Assembly: GCA_945643635.1 (NCBI GenBank)
Contig: CALZFC010000018.1
Location: 2,873,501-2,937,500, forward strand
Direction of reading: 5' to 3'
Length of the DNA: 64,000 nt
Source: Allodiplogaster sudhausi
Lineage: Eukaryota > Nematoda > Chromadorea > Rhabditida > Diplogasteridae
Both the position numbers and the translations under genes were made by a program. The notes beneath the pieces are model-generated. The model saw only the letters and a program-made list of their open reading frames with translations. It was not told where the DNA came from and searched no databases. Below, piece after piece: positions 1-12,982 of this stretch; position 1 is the first letter of the stretch, and the number at the start of each line of letters is the position of its first letter.

Positions 1-1003
1 CGTTTATGTTCCGAGAATGATTTAATAATTTTAGTAATTTGCTTATTATTTTTCACTTTGTTTTGCGCTTTCGGATTAATTGTGAGAATGCCTCCATTAT
101 TTGTGAAAGATGGCTCTTGAACGTGTCTCGCGCGCGACATTAAAATACTCCTGTCGTTGATGATCGGCGGAGCAAGTTCAGCCTCTCGCTCTCTCTCTCC
201 TCTCTCTCTCTCTATCTCTCTCTCTTTCTATCTCTCTCTCTTCCTCTCTGCCTGCCTCTTTCTCCATGCCACTCTCATTCTTATCTTTCTTTCCCAATAT
301 CTACATTCTATTTCTCTACCAATTGCATCTAGGTATGTATGTATCTTCCTCATTCTGCTGCTCTCCGTTCTACCGTACTTAATTTATTTCTTGCAGTACT
401 TCAAATACCTCTGAATTTTGTTGCTTGTCCACAAAAATTCTTCTTTTTGTTTTCTTGTCGATATATCCATCGAAAAGAATTACTGAAATACAAAGAAAAA
501 CGATTATGGGATTGATCCGAATCTTGCGCACAAAACATTCTATTTCCTCTTTTTCATACTAAATGTCTACACTTCTGCCTATTTTTCCTATTTTAAAATT
601 CCTTCAACATCACAATTCTGTATGCATCTAGAAACTTCAGAGGAAAGAAGCAGTTTCGTCGGTACCTTCATAAGTGAGAACCATGCACTGTTTGTATATT
701 TTGCAGAAAAAACCGTAATTAGTTCAATAGACCTATTAACCCAAACTATTTGTGTTGGTTATAGTTTATTTATTTTAGTTACTTATTTTTTTTCTTCTCA
801 GGCAGCTCCCCAGACCCGATCTTCACGCCTCACTTTCTGTGCGTTCCACGCCTCTCCGGCCGAGGCTCTCCATCAGTGCGTTCTCTTTTTCTATCCTTTT
901 TTCTTTCTTTCTCCCCCTCTTTTTTCTCTCCTCCTATGCCTCTTTCTCTCTCTCTCACTCTCGCTCTCGTTCACTCTCTCTCCCTCTCTCTCTCTCGCTC
1001 TCG

Positions 1004-1049
<46 letters not shown>

Positions 1050-1502
1050 CACTCTCTCCGCTCTAGTGCACTCTCTCTCTCCATCTTATTCTTATTCTTC
1101 ATCTTTACTTTCTCCCAACTAACAAGACTTCTTTCGCAATTTCCTAAAGTAGAATCCAATGTGGCATTTAATTACCGAGCATCTCTCTCTCTCAGATTTT
1201 TCCGTCATACTTTATTTTCTTCCCCATTCTCTTCTCCCTTTTCATCACAATTGTCTTTGTGTTGAATTTTTTTAAATTCAAATTTCTGGAAAACTATGAT
1301 TTTAGTGTACAAATGTCTAGCACCTTGCCAAATATTCTCCCTTTTATTCTTTCTTGTCTACTTGTCGGCAGTTTTCCTTGTCGTTTTTAAATCTCATCTC
1401 TATGTATTTAATTCTCTCAGTACGACAACTTCTTTCGCTGACTCTCTCCTCGCCTTGTCACTCTCACTATGCCCTTTCATCTCGTCTCACTCCTCCTCCT
1501 TT

Positions 1503-1536
<34 letters not shown>

Positions 1537-1558
1537 GTCTCTTGCTCAGGTCGCTTCC
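1..1558. repeat. CT-rich microsatellite region with unique spacers
   Basis: The stretch alternates AT-rich unique sequence (1-150 and 400-800) with (CT)n/(TTTCTC)n tracts. The purest tract is an almost uninterrupted CT run at about 1009-1046, and another lies at about 1507-1535. The open frames here translate to Ser/Leu/Phe repeats and I do not regard them as coding. A pyrimidine run ending in CAG at 1549 is a credible splice acceptor for the candidate exon that follows. I see no other gene. Confidence 0.8.
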
Positions 1559-1640
1559 ATGAACTCTGAGCCGGAATCATGTATCGACGACGCTCGCTAT
1601 ATGAACGACAACGACGACGACCTCGGCCTCGAGTTCTCGG
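1559..1640 (+). CDS. Candidate acidic first coding exon (27 codons)
   Basis: An ATG at 1559 opens a 27-codon frame, starting MNSEPESC and ending in an acidic stretch (NDNDDDLGLEFS). It stops at a good donor (GG|GTACGG) in phase 1. It is preceded by a polypyrimidine tract with CAG, so it is either the start exon after a 5' UTR intron or a later exon. Its phase matches the acceptor at 29140 of the SLC4A11-like gene, so it could be an alternative first exon about 27 kb upstream. This is an inference from phase and acidic composition only. No domain is recognisable, and it could also belong to an unrelated gene. Confidence 0.35.
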
Positions 1641-2363
1641 GTACGGGCGCAATTGTTTTTTTTAATTTTCAATTTTCCCGCCTTCCAGTGTTACCCATGG
1701 TCAGGGAATGATTTTTTTTACAACGAGTACGAGAAAATGAAATAAAGACAACGACAAATTTATTTTCATTAAAGTGGTATGTTGAAAAAAGAATGCAATT
1801 GAAATTCAGGTTTTTTTTTCTAAAATAAAATGTAGTATCGTTTTCATACGACAGCAGCTGCTTATTTTTGACTAATAAGAAGTATTAATTCTTCGCAGAG
1901 TCTGTCCATTTCATTGATTTTCAAATGACTATCCATTGGCCTTTAGATTTGGCCCTCTTTTGGTGCCAGATTAGAAGATGAATGGGAGAGCAAGGACAAA
2001 GCACAGCTACACGTAGACTATGGACTTGGAGAACAATGACTGAGAATGAATAGGTAGAGAGAGAAATATCATGAAAATGAGAGAGAGACAGAGTGAGAGC
2101 GAATCAGATTCAGAGAGTGAGAGGAGAGGGAATGAGAAAAAGAGGCTGCCTCTGGCCTTCGCCACCCGTCTCCTATCCTATTCAATTATTGAAGATGCCA
2201 GCTATTTGACGACCGCTGGTGCAGTAATTCGTTTCTCTCTTTCTCTCTCTCTCTCCCTCTCTCTCCCTCTCTCTCTCTCTCCCTCTCTCTGTCGCTATCC
2301 GTCTTTTGTCTCTACTTTCTGTCTCTGTCTCTCTGTCTCTCTTCTCTCTCTCTGGTTTATAGC

Positions 2364-2394
<31 letters not shown>

Positions 2395-2816
2395 TTTCTC
2401 GAACGCTTACACTTTCTCTTATTTTCTCCATCTCTCGTTATCTCGCATTTCCTTCTTCCCCGCCAATTTATTCCAAAATCCCGTTGTCTAATGTTATTCC
2501 ATTAATGTTTTGTCTACGTTGTCTTTTTTTTACTTCCTCCTCTCCTTTTTTTTATTCTTTTGATGCTCTGGCACACAGAATGCATTACATACGACGAAGA
2601 CATTTGGCAGTGGATTGGATGAGAATCGGCAAAGCAAGAGAGGGGGAGAGAGAGTGAGTGAGACTAAGGGAGAGAGCGCGAGGTGATGAGAGAGAAAGAG
2701 AGAGGTAGAAGCCTTCCGGCTGGCTGCGCGAAGCGAGGGTGGAGGCTTCATGAAGACGAACGATTTGTGAGGGTGGTTGGGCGTGGCTTGTGCTTTCTCA
2801 CTCTCTCCACTTCTGA

Positions 2817-2848
<32 letters not shown>

Positions 2849-4320
2849 ATCTCTCTTTCTCTCTTTTTTTCTCTTTCTCTCTTTCTCTCCCGCTCTCTTG
2901 TCTCTATCGAAACCAAACAAAGAAAGAAGCAGGATGGCTGACGGGAAATTGCCCATTGGAGAATTTGCTGCTGCAAAAAAGTCCGCTCTGTTTCTCTGTA
3001 TCTCTTCCTTTGACACACTCTCTCTCTCTTTCTCTCACCCATCACTCTCTCTCTCTCCATGAGTTTCCTTGAAATCTTCTTCCTTCCTCGTTTTCATTTT
3101 GCAATTCTGGTTGATCCATTTCAATTCATCAGAATTTTCTGTGTCTTCCCCAATTTGAGACTTTCGATGAGGAAGGAGACATCAAAGAGCTAGAAAGATA
3201 AACTCATAAAGACCGAGTAACAACAGAAGGAGAAAAAGAAAAGGGAACTCGGCATGGGAAAACAAGTTTATGATTGATGATTGGAATGAAGCAGGATGAA
3301 CTGACCAGATGGAGGGAATGAAGCTGCAAGGAACAGAGAGAGACTTCAAGAAGGGAGAATTGCGAGAGAGAGAGAGAGAAAGAGAGAGAGAAAAGAGAGA
3401 AAAGAGAGGAGAAAAGTGAGAGAGAGAAAGAGAGAATATAGAGAAGCATTGAAAAAAAAGGAAAAAATAGAGCAAGCCGAAATTTGAGATCTTGTAAATT
3501 TGAGAAAGTTAGAGTGTGGAGGATCGAAGTGATTCAAGAAGGATACGGACGCAGCCACGGAAGGAGAGGTGACGAGAGGCGAGAGAAAGAGATCGACAGA
3601 TAGGCAGATTGAGAGAGAGTGGGAGGGAGAGAGAGAGAGAGTGGTAGAGAGAGAGAGAGAGTGAGAGAGAGAGAGATGTTCCAGAATGGGGTGTGGCGAT
3701 GGCACCTGTCAACAGTCCATGCCAAGTCCCTCTATTCTTCTAGCTCTGCTTTACTCATTCTTTTCTTTCTTTTGCCCCCTTCTTCATCATCCTTCGTCTG
3801 TTCTCGTGTCTTCTCGCTCTCACTTTGACGTGCACTTGTCACAACTCGCGAAATCTTTTTATCTCTCTCTCTCTCTCCTCTCTCACTCATTCTCTCTCTC
3901 TGTCCTCTCTCTTTCTTTCTCTCTCTCTCTCTCTGTATCCCCTCTTTCTCTACCCTTCTTTTGTTATACCTTCAAAGCTCTCACAGTCGGTCACCCTGAA
4001 GCCTGCTCTCTTGTTACTCCCCTGATATTTCTCTAACATTGACAAAACAACATTATCGCCTCGTCCTCTAAACCCTATTACAAGAACAAATGTGAACCGT
4101 TTGGTATTAAAATCTCTTTCCAACACGCGCCCTGAGCACTGAGGAATTTGTCTTGGTCCATATGAAAAAATGTTGCAATAATGAATGTCCTTCTTTGCAA
4201 GACCACGCGCGTGCGAGTGCATGCTCTAAGTCCAAATAATGCTTAAGCTCCTCATAAGTTTTCCGCTCCCTTTTTCTCTGCGATCTCTTCCTCTCTCCTC
4301 TCTTTCTCCATCCTTCTCTC

Positions 4321-4358
<38 letters not shown>

Positions 4359-5674
4359 GGACGAGCTAAGCCTCTCGCGGAGTTCTACACGATCAGGTGG
4401 CACGTGCCACGTTTTTTGTTCTACCATTTTTTCGCTAAGCATCCAAAAGCCGACCAGAATCGGGTGCAGCTTCTGCGTCTTCCTAGGATGCTAGACATCC
4501 TAGAAACAATACAACCTCTGCTCTGTCAAGACTCTGCCTTGTTCTTTTGGAATGGTTTCTTGCTCGTTTTTGCAATGCTTCTTAATTAAACATGCGTTAG
4601 CAAAGAAAGGTAAAGGGACATTTTTTGCTTTCTTTTTCTTAGTCTGCCGTGCATGTAAATAATATTTCTAGCCTTAAGCATGTGTATCCATTGTTTGCAA
4701 GCTGGTTGAGGAAGTGAGAAAGAGAGATGGATGGTGGATATGACAAAAGCGAGGAGAGAACAGAAGAAAGATAGGCTTTCTATGGGAGATGTGTGCAGGA
4801 GACAGAGTGAAAAGAAGCTTTTAGAAGTAAAAGAAGAATGAAGTCGGCAAAGACATGGTATCTTTTTCTTTTCCTGACGAGTTTCTTATGAAACCACGCA
4901 GTTTTAGCGTTGTCAGCTTGTTGAATCTTTCTCTCACTTCTCTCTCCCTCTCTTTCTCTCTCTCATATCTCTCTCCTTCTCTTTCTTCTTCTTTCTATTA
5001 AACCTCTCTCCATCTCTCTTTTCTCTCTCCCTCTCTTTATCACTCTTCTTTCTCTTTCTCTCTGTCCTTCTCTTTTAAATTCTTCTCTTTTTCTCTGTCT
5101 CCCACTCTCTCTCTCCCGTCTCCCTCTCTCTCTCTTTTCCTCTGCAAAAAGCCGTGAGATGGGAGAGATCGGGAAGCTTTTCCTCCCCAGGGTCGCCGTT
5201 CCCTCTCCTCATATGTGCACAAGTGTCTTCCAATCTCTTCCTTCTCTTCCTCTTCCAAGTGGTCTCTGCTCTTTCTCCTCTAGCCTTTTCGCTATTCCAT
5301 CTTTATTCTACTTGTATTTCTTTCCAAGTTGCTCCAGAAAAGAAATAGGAAAAGTACTTTTACTTCAGGAACAAACATTTAAAGAAAAAGTAGTTATAGG
5401 CGCGTTTTTTTCTCTTCAAAACATCTCTTATCATATACAGATTTAGGAAGTGAGAGAGATATGCATATTTCACGTTTCCGGGGACATATAACTCTGGCTG
5501 AACCCTGGTCCATTCTCTGGTATTGGGACCGGCCAACCGAGCATATTTTATGGCGAAGTGCATTTATGCTTCTTCATTTGCTCTTGTCTTCCTAAACCCC
5601 TCATATTTGTTGTACATCTGTATCCTGCCCCCTGCCCTTTGTCCAGAACCCGTTTGCTCTTTGCTGCCCTCTAG
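1641..5674. repeat. GA/CT microsatellite field with unique islands
   Basis: There are CT tracts at about 2233-2400, 2815-2900, 3015-3060, 3861-3940, 4317-4360 and 4930-5140, and GA tracts at about 2630-2705 and 3361-3680. Tracts switch between purine-rich and pyrimidine-rich on the plus strand over a few hundred bases. Islands such as 1720-2050, 4380-4900 and 5150-5650 are unique sequence of mixed composition. I see no convincing exon in them. The frame at 2574-2616, which follows a CACACAG acceptor-like site, is short and ends in TGA with no donor. Confidence 0.75.
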
Positions 5675-5922
5675 CTCAATATCTCTCTCTATCTCTCTAT
5701 CTCTCTATATCTCTCTCCCTCTCTACCTTTTTCTGCCTGTCCCTCTCCCTCTCTCTTTTCAATCCAAAGTTCGCGCTTGCTCTTCCTCTCCGCCAAATAC
5801 ACTTTTCGACACGATGTCACCGCTTATGGAAGCGCAAAAGACATTTCATTTATAGTCTGACGCCGACTGTAGAGAGCGGAAGGGAAAAAGAGAGAGATGG
5901 GAAGAGGGAGAGAGAGAGCGAC

Positions 5923-5954
<32 letters not shown>

Positions 5955-6373
5955 CAAGCGAGTGTGAAATAGTGAGAGAAAGAGAGAGATAGTGAGAAGA
6001 GAGAAAGAGAGAGTGAGAAAAGAGAGAGTGAGAGCGAGATAGAGATAGAGAGAGAGACAGAGAGAGCGATAAAAAAGTGAGTGAGGTACCCACTCTTCTA
6101 GAGGCGCATCCCCGTGTTTCACGCCGTCTTGGCCTTCTGGACTCTGCTCTCTGCTCTCTCTCTTTCTCTCTCCCTCTCTCTGATTCTCTCTCCCCTCTCT
6201 CCACCTCTCCCTCCTTCTTTCTCATTCTTTCTCTCCCTTTCTCTCTCTCTATGGCTACACGCGGGCCGACGGAGGTGCTGGAAGAGCTCCGTGGGTATTC
6301 CTCTGCCGCTTTGCTAAGGCATGCCGCCGCCCACGGAGAGAAAAACGAGAGATGCACTCAGTCTCTACCTTTC

Positions 6374-6414
<41 letters not shown>

Positions 6415-6808
6415 TCTCTTTCTCTCTCTCCCTCTCTTCACCTCTCGTTTTCTCTTTCTTCTCTCCCTCTCTCTCGTTTTTTTTCTTCCTTCCTACTACT
6501 CTCTCTCGTCTTTCCTTTCTTCTCCCTCCCTCTCCCTCTCTCTCTGTCTCTCTCTCTCTCTCCTTTTCTCCATCCTATCTCTCTCCCTCTCTTCAATGTG
6601 CCACCCGTGAAGGAAGCGTTCCATGCCTGGCGGGCGTATGCAGTTCATTCGCACTCTTCAGCAATGCGCGGTGGCGGCGCTTTTTCATTTAATTTGACTA
6701 CTCTTTCTTTTTTTTCCTCTGTCTCTCTTTCTGTCTCTCTTTCTGTCTCTCTCTCTCTCTCTCTCTGTTTCTCTCCCTCTTTTCTATCCTCTCTTTCACT
6801 CTCTCTCG

Positions 6809-6844
<36 letters not shown>

Positions 6845-7895
6845 GTTTCTCTCCCTCTCTTCTATCTTCTCTCTCTCTCTCTCTCTTCGCCACCAGGAGC
6901 AAAGTCAATTGCCTCCCATGCTTTTCCTCTCCACTTTTGCTGCCCCTCCTCCTCTTCACCGGTATGCACCACTCTTTGCCTCCTTTGTTCGGAGGTGCAC
7001 AGAGGTACCGCGCCTCTCTCTCCCCCACCCCCCTCCAGGCTATTGTCTTACCTCTCTCTGTGCATGCTTTTCTTGCCTCCTTCGCCCCTCTGGGGAATCC
7101 TCGAGGCACGTTCCGTCCATTTCCGTCCGAGAGACTTTGAACTGAACAGGTCTCCATTTCAGCGCACCAGGATAACAGCCTGAAAAAAGTTATGGACCTC
7201 GAGGGCCAAAAGGATGGACAGAGAATAAGAAGAGAGAGGAACAGAGAGGTAGAGCAGAGAAAGAGAGATGGACAATTCGAAATATAGAAATAGAGAGAGA
7301 GGGAGAGAAAGAGAGAGAGAGAAAGAAGAGATCGAAAGAGAATAAAAGATGGTGCTTTCATTCTCTCTCTCCACTGCTGGGTGGCAGTTGCTGAATCCGT
7401 CATGAAATGACTGACAATCTCTTCCTATCGCCCTTCATATCTCTCTGTTCCTTTTCTTTGATTTTTTATCCTTTGATTCTCTGTTCGTCCTTCTTGTCAT
7501 CTTGGCTTTAGCCATCTATCTACTCCTCTTCTCGTCAAGGTCTTTGCTTCTCTTCTCTCTCTCTCTCTTCTGTTTTCTCCCTCTCCACACACACTCCCTG
7601 CTTGAAGTTGTCCTGTTTTATTTTTCAAATGTCTTCCTACTTTACAGAGCCATCACTACTAACTTTTTGTTTAAGAACACGATACTTTTAGTTAAAATTT
7701 TTACAATATAGAGCGAAAAAGAGAGAGAGAGAGAAGCAGACAGTTATACAGTGGAAGTCAGAAAAAGAAAACTAGGTTGATCTCTGCTTGTCGTTGAGTG
7801 ATAGTGAGGAAGAGAGAAAACGAGCAAAAAAGAAGGCGAGGAAGAGAACAGAGTGATGGTGAGAGAGAAGGAGGGCGATAAAGAGAGAGAGATAT

Positions 7896-7932
<37 letters not shown>

Positions 7933-8123
7933 GGGTAGACAGGTGAAGAATCACTTTTTACCGTGACATTGACGATAAAACCACCATGTCTCCTCTCACT
8001 CCTCCTGTGTCCAGAGTATGTAGATCCGGAGAGAGAAAAAGTAGAAGAAGAAGAAACATTTGTCACTCTTGTCAAGAAATGGCCGTTGATCTTGTCGTGC
8101 TTGCGTTTCATCAACGAATTCCT

Positions 8124-8155
<32 letters not shown>

Positions 8156-8866
8156 TCTCTCTCTGTCTCTCGTTCTCTTCCTCTCTGTCTCTCTGTCTCT
8201 CTGTCTCTCTCTCTAAATCCCTCTCTATCTATCCTCCCTTTCTAACCCTCTCTCTGATTCTCTCTCTCTCTCTTTCTGCTCCAAATGCCATCTACTCACC
8301 TCTCTTCTTCCTATACTATGCGTTCGTGATGCCTGCCCGTTTGACATGCCAATGTGCAAGAAACATCGACATACTTTTTTTTTCTTTTCACTCCTTATTA
8401 CAAATATGTTCCTCTCTCTTTCTATCTCTCTTTCTTTCCCTCTTTCGTTTTCTCTCTGTCTCTTTTACTCTCCCTCTTATGCTTTCTCTCTTGTTCCTCT
8501 CTCTCTCTCTCTCCATCTCACTTTCTCTCTCAATCTCTCCATCTCTCTACCTATCTCAATGTAGCCGTCAGTCAGTGCCAATGTTTTCGAACGTGTTTGT
8601 GAGTGTGTCAGACATGCCATGCAGGCTTTCCCGTCCTTCAGATGAGGGATAGGCCATGTTGTGTGGTCGTAGACACTAACGCCCCCTGAAGGCATTCCTT
8701 TTCTCGCTCTCACTCTTCTCTCTCACTCTCTATTTCTATTTCTCTCTCTCTCTCTATTTCTCTCTCTCTCTCTCTCTCGCTGTCACTCTTCCGTGATACT
8801 CCTCCTTGTTTCCCTTCTTCCTTCTTCATTATTTCTCTCGTTTTCTTCATTTCACTCCCTCCATCA

Positions 8867-8912
<46 letters not shown>

Positions 8913-8970
8913 TCTGTCCGCCCCCTCCATCCTTCCTTCCTTGCCTGTGCATTTGCCTACTCTCCTCTCT
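5675..8970. repeat. Dense CT and GA tracts with short GC-rich islands
   Basis: CT tracts lie at about 5677-5760, 6150-6260, 6376-6600, 6717-6895, 8122-8270, 8410-8560 and 8705-8920. GA tracts lie at about 5885-6070, 7225-7345 and 7710-7935. Unique GC-rich islands sit between them: 6250-6300 begins with an ATG and encodes MATRGPTEVLEELRG before a GTATTC donor, while 6600-6660 and 6895-7180 have exon-like acceptors (CACCAG, GCACAG). No domain is recognisable and I could not chain these islands in phase, so I do not call a gene. Confidence 0.7.
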
Positions 8971-10999
8971 GCGCTGCTCCTAAACGTTTCGCTGAGAAAG
9001 AAAGAAAGGATGAAAGCAGAAAAAGAAGAAAGAAAGAAAGAGAAGCAACAAGCTGCTTCCTGATTGAATTAGCTGTCCATGCGCGCCTCCTCACCTCCTC
9101 CTGAGGGCAACGCGCGTGCGCCTTCCTTTTTCCTCTTTCTCTCGGCGCGCAGCAAACTCGCCGATTCTCGGGCGCGCAAATGAATTCGATATGCAAACCC
9201 GACGGAATCCATTACACAAGCTCAGACAATACTTCTTTCTGTCTTTGTGCTTTTTTGTGACGATCTCGTCATTTTTCATAGCATTACTTTCTCCTGACTG
9301 AGATTTTTTCAAGACTGAATCACTTAGTGTCATTTAAATTCTTTTTGTTTAATAAATAATCTTTGTTATCCATGCGACAAGCTTATGGTAAGATGATTTC
9401 CCATACTTCAATCGATTGTTCTATTACAGCTTTGCTGCCAAACAAAGTAATCTCTGATTTATTAGTTCCCGAATATTTCTTGCTCCAAACAGAGCTTTTG
9501 TTTTGCGTGGCTGTCCAAATCCGCACGTGTTCGGAGAAGCAAGAACATTTGATGAGTGGATTTTTTTTCGATCATTTTTCCCTCGTGCTTTTCGTCGGAG
9601 AGGTCGCCTCTCTTCATGGTCAGCATATCTCCATCTTTCTCTCATGCTTTTTCTCTCTCTCTCTCTCTCTTCCTTTCTCTGAATATTTCTCAGTCTTTCT
9701 CTCTATTCCCTCTTTCAATATTGCAGAACTCCCCATTGTTCTTTTTCCTCTTCCTCGCAGGGGAGGACTCGTCCTTCTTTTCGCATTCGGGGTAATGATT
9801 TTTATGAGATGGAAGTAGAAACTCGAATACATCAGTTTCCGCCAGAATATATAGAATTATTATTATTTTTAAATATTTAAAACATTTTGGAATAGGAAAA
9901 CGATTTAAATATTCATGTCTTAAATGTTCGAGGTCGTCGCTTAAGATGGTTCATTTACATACATAAAATACGCATATACTACTTTTATATTCTTACAATT
10001 ATGTCACATGCTTTCATGTTATAGAGTCAGTGTCCCCTTCATAATTAGGAGAGGGCATCAAGGTGCTATCTCCCTCTCTCTTTGTATCTTTCTCTCTTTC
10101 TACTTTTCTCTCTTTCTCGCCCTCTTTTTTACATTCTCTTTTTCGCTCGCTCTCTCTCTTTCTATCGTTCTCTCTCTTTTTCTCTATCTCTCTGTTTAAC
10201 GTGCTTCTCCTTCTACTTACATTCCTTCTTTTTTCTCTTATCGCCACTCGCACACGCAACTCATTACACATGCAAATCGCCCTCAGGGCACGCCCGAAGC
10301 GCCTCTTCTCCAGATATCTGCAACTCTCTTCTCTTTCTTTCTCTTTCTTTCTTAGTCTCCTCTCTCTCTCTCTATCTATCTCTTCCTTCGTTCTCTCGTC
10401 GCTCGAACCGCAAACTGTGAGATTCCCTCGCACATCTCACTTAATACCAGCTGCTCTCTTTCTCTCTTTGTCTCTCTTTCTCTCTCTCTCTCTCATTCCC
10501 TTTCTCGAAGCTCATTGTGCTCCTTCGCAATAAAGTGTGCGCACGTGGTAGAGGAAAGGAGAGGGATTGGAATAAAAAAGCGAGAGAACATTAGCGCGAG
10601 AGAGAAAGAGAGAGAGAGCGATATAAAATGAGAGAGATAGAGAGAAATCCAAAATTGTGAAAGTCTCTCGGGGCAGAAGCGAGAAAGCCACGCCGCACCC
10701 GAACATCCAGGCGGCCCCTTGAAGGAGAAAGAAAAAGAAGAAGAAGAAGAAGACGCCCGGGGTACCTCCTGGCGAAGTGCCAAAGGCTTCCTCCCTTTCA
10801 AGCAAGATAAATATAATGAAATAAAAATAAATTCCAAAATATGCCTCAGAAAAATCAAGTGACTAGAAATTAACAATTTCTAGAAACCTATTTTTTTCGT
10901 GATCTTTCGAAGAGATGGAAAGAATAAAGTGAGTAAAAGAGAGAGAGAGAGAGAGAGAGAGGTAATGATAATGAGAGAGTGACAGAGGCGTAGTGTGGC

Positions 11000-11041
<42 letters not shown>

Positions 11042-11509
11042 AATTAATTTGCGCATGTTTATTATCGTCGGCATGGAATATGCGAGTGCGATGTACTACT
11101 ATTATTTGCCCTTTTTTCCGTTCTTCCTCAGACGAGACTAGTTCTTTGTCTACTTTAATTCTCCCACCCCATGACTGGACTCCTCTCACTGCCAACTTTC
11201 TTTTTTGCTTCTGGCGCACAGAGTTCGACTAATCATTTTTGTCTTCTCCTAACCAGGAGTACGCCTCCAGATTGGGGGCTGCACAGACTTTAGAGATGTA
11301 GACATCGTTCGTTCTCTCTCGCTCTCTCACTCACCTCTCCCTGTCTCTCAATCTCTCTCTGTCTCTGCATGTCTTCTGTCTCTGTCTTTGTATGTCTTTC
11401 TTTCCCTTCTCTCTCTCTTTCTCTTTCTCTCTTTCTTTGCCTTCTGTCTATCTCCTCTCTTGTATCCAAGCTTCTCTTTTATACTTTTATTTTGCTTTCT
11501 TTTCTAAAG
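8971..11509. repeat. Mixed unique sequence and CT/GA tracts
   Basis: The unique part (about 8990-10060) is AT-rich around 9300-9560 and 9830-10010, with a GC-rich patch at 9075-9185. CT tracts occupy 10070-10200, 10320-10385 and 10460-10500. GA tracts lie at about 10595-10650, 10935-10965 and 11002-11040, and CT-rich sequence resumes at about 11310-11450. A short (GAA)n run is at 10732-10753. No gene was recognised. Confidence 0.65.
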
Positions 11510-11600
11510 TGCGGCCTTCAGTCTCCCTTTTGTCCACGACGTCTACATGAACTCAATTTACTTGTTGCGCGAGCGTTGTGCCGAGGCATTGAAGGGATGA
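11510..11600 (+). CDS. Orphan exon-like open frame (29 codons plus stop)
   Basis: After an acceptor-like TTCTTTTCTAAAG ending at 11509, an open frame of mixed, non-repetitive composition encodes FSLPFVHDVYMNSIYLLRER and ends at TGA 11598-11600. The amino-acid make-up looks protein-like, in contrast to the surrounding Ser-Leu repeats. If real it would be a terminal exon entered in phase 2. I do not recognise the family and found no partner exon upstream, so chance is a live alternative. Confidence 0.2.
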
Positions 11601-12051
11601 AGCAGAGTGGCTGAGAAAAGAAAGAGACAGGAGAACAGAGGAGCAAGAGAGAGCTTTTGAGAGAGAGAGAGAGAATGTTAGAAGCATAAAAGTATGCGGA
11701 TAAAAAAAATACGAAGAAAAAATTAGAAAAAGAGAAGAAATACGTAAAAATTAGTGGAGGGTTTTAGTCGAATTAAAGAACAGTTTTTAGCTGTACAGTT
11801 TGGGAATCGAATCATGGCTCTTCTACCATTTCCTCCCACTCTTCATTTTAAATCCATTGCCGATTGTGTTCACTTTTTCTTCATAGAATATCATATAACA
11901 CCACAGAAAGCGTTACGGTTGGCATGCTTGTTTCGTCTTCTCTTTGTTTGCCTGACTCAGTCTCTTACTCTCTCTCTCCCTCTCTCTCCCTCTCTCTCTC
12001 TCTCTCCCTCTCTCTCCCTCTCTCCCTCTCTCTCCCTCTCTCCCTCTCTCC

Positions 12052-12093
<42 letters not shown>

Positions 12094-12462
12094 CCTTCTC
12101 TAATTGGCACAATCGACAATCTGCGGCGCACATGAAGCCTAGCACAGAAGGCAGCGCGCAAATCTATGCCACGGCAGATTCCGGCGGTTCCAAAGACGAA
12201 CCACCAGATCGCTTTGTTACAGTAACCTACGCCACGATTTTATGATTTGCCACATTACACTTTAAAACAAAAATAATTTGCCAAATTACATATTCCCTTT
12301 ATTTATCACTCCCCTTTTTCCTATTCACATAGTCAGACGGTGAGCTTAAACAAAGGGCCACCGCAGCACTATAACTAAATGTCCTTTCGTAGGAAAAAGT
12401 ATATTGTTTAGTAATGCCTCCCGGTAGAAGTTATTGGGAATTCCGAGAGAGAGAGAAAGAGA

Positions 12463-12514
<52 letters not shown>

Positions 12515-12922
12515 AGAAAAGGGCCTCGAGATATACGAGCTTATTGAGGAAATTAACGAAAGCTTGCGCCGCTGGGGCGTCGTTCGTTCAAACTTTTATA
12601 TCTTTTTTCCGCTGCATCTATATAACTACTCTCTTCATCCTCTTTCTCTGTCTCTCTCTCTCTCCGCGGAGACGCGTATATCCCATTATCCCTCTCTTAA
12701 GCTCTTTCTCTCTCTCTCTTCACATTATTGACCCTCCCTTATTTCTGTACCCCTTTTTAATGTTCCGTAGCATCCTTCACTGGACTAGTAGATCCTAACT
12801 CGCTTTTATCGCTCGGGAAGGTAGTGAACAGTGATAGAGAGAAGAGAGAGAGGAAGTGAAAGATAGGGAAAGAGAGATAAAGAAGAGAAAGTAAATAAGA
12901 CTTCTGAAGCGGGGGCAACGAC
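11601..12922. repeat. GA and CT tracts, unique spacer
   Basis: GA tracts lie at about 11640-11675 and 12444-12510, and a long (CTCTCTCC)n-like CT tract runs from 11960 to 12092. The frame from 12102 to 12245 that follows the CT tract (containing KPSTEGSAQIYATADSGG) is non-repetitive and ends in TGA, but it has no clear splice signals. I treat it as unresolved. Confidence 0.6.
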
Positions 12923-12982
12923 CTCGGCAGGGCAATGAAGTGGAGCAGAAACGGCCTCCTCAACCGCCAGCACATGCTTCTT
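12923..12982 (-). CDS. Symmetrical exon-like segment, minus strand
   Basis: On the minus strand a CTCTGCAG acceptor precedes exactly 20 codons (KKHVLAVEEAVSAPLHCPAE) and then GAG|GTCGTT. The segment is phase 0 at both ends and of unique composition inside GA-rich flanks. No family is recognised and no neighbouring exon could be chained, so it may be coincidence. Confidence 0.2.

Noticed and set aside
839..1265. Long Ser-Leu-rich open frames across CT tracts (also at 6352-7140, 11754-12100, 33077-33552 and many other places)
   Set aside because: They are translations of (CT)n or (GA)n, which is open in all frames. They have no splice signals, domain or composition shift that would mark a gene.
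2574..2616. Exon continuing the 1559 exon (CITYDEDIWQW segment)
   Set aside because: The phase fits but the frame ends in TGA after 14 codons with no donor or polyadenylation context. It would make an improbable 41-residue protein.
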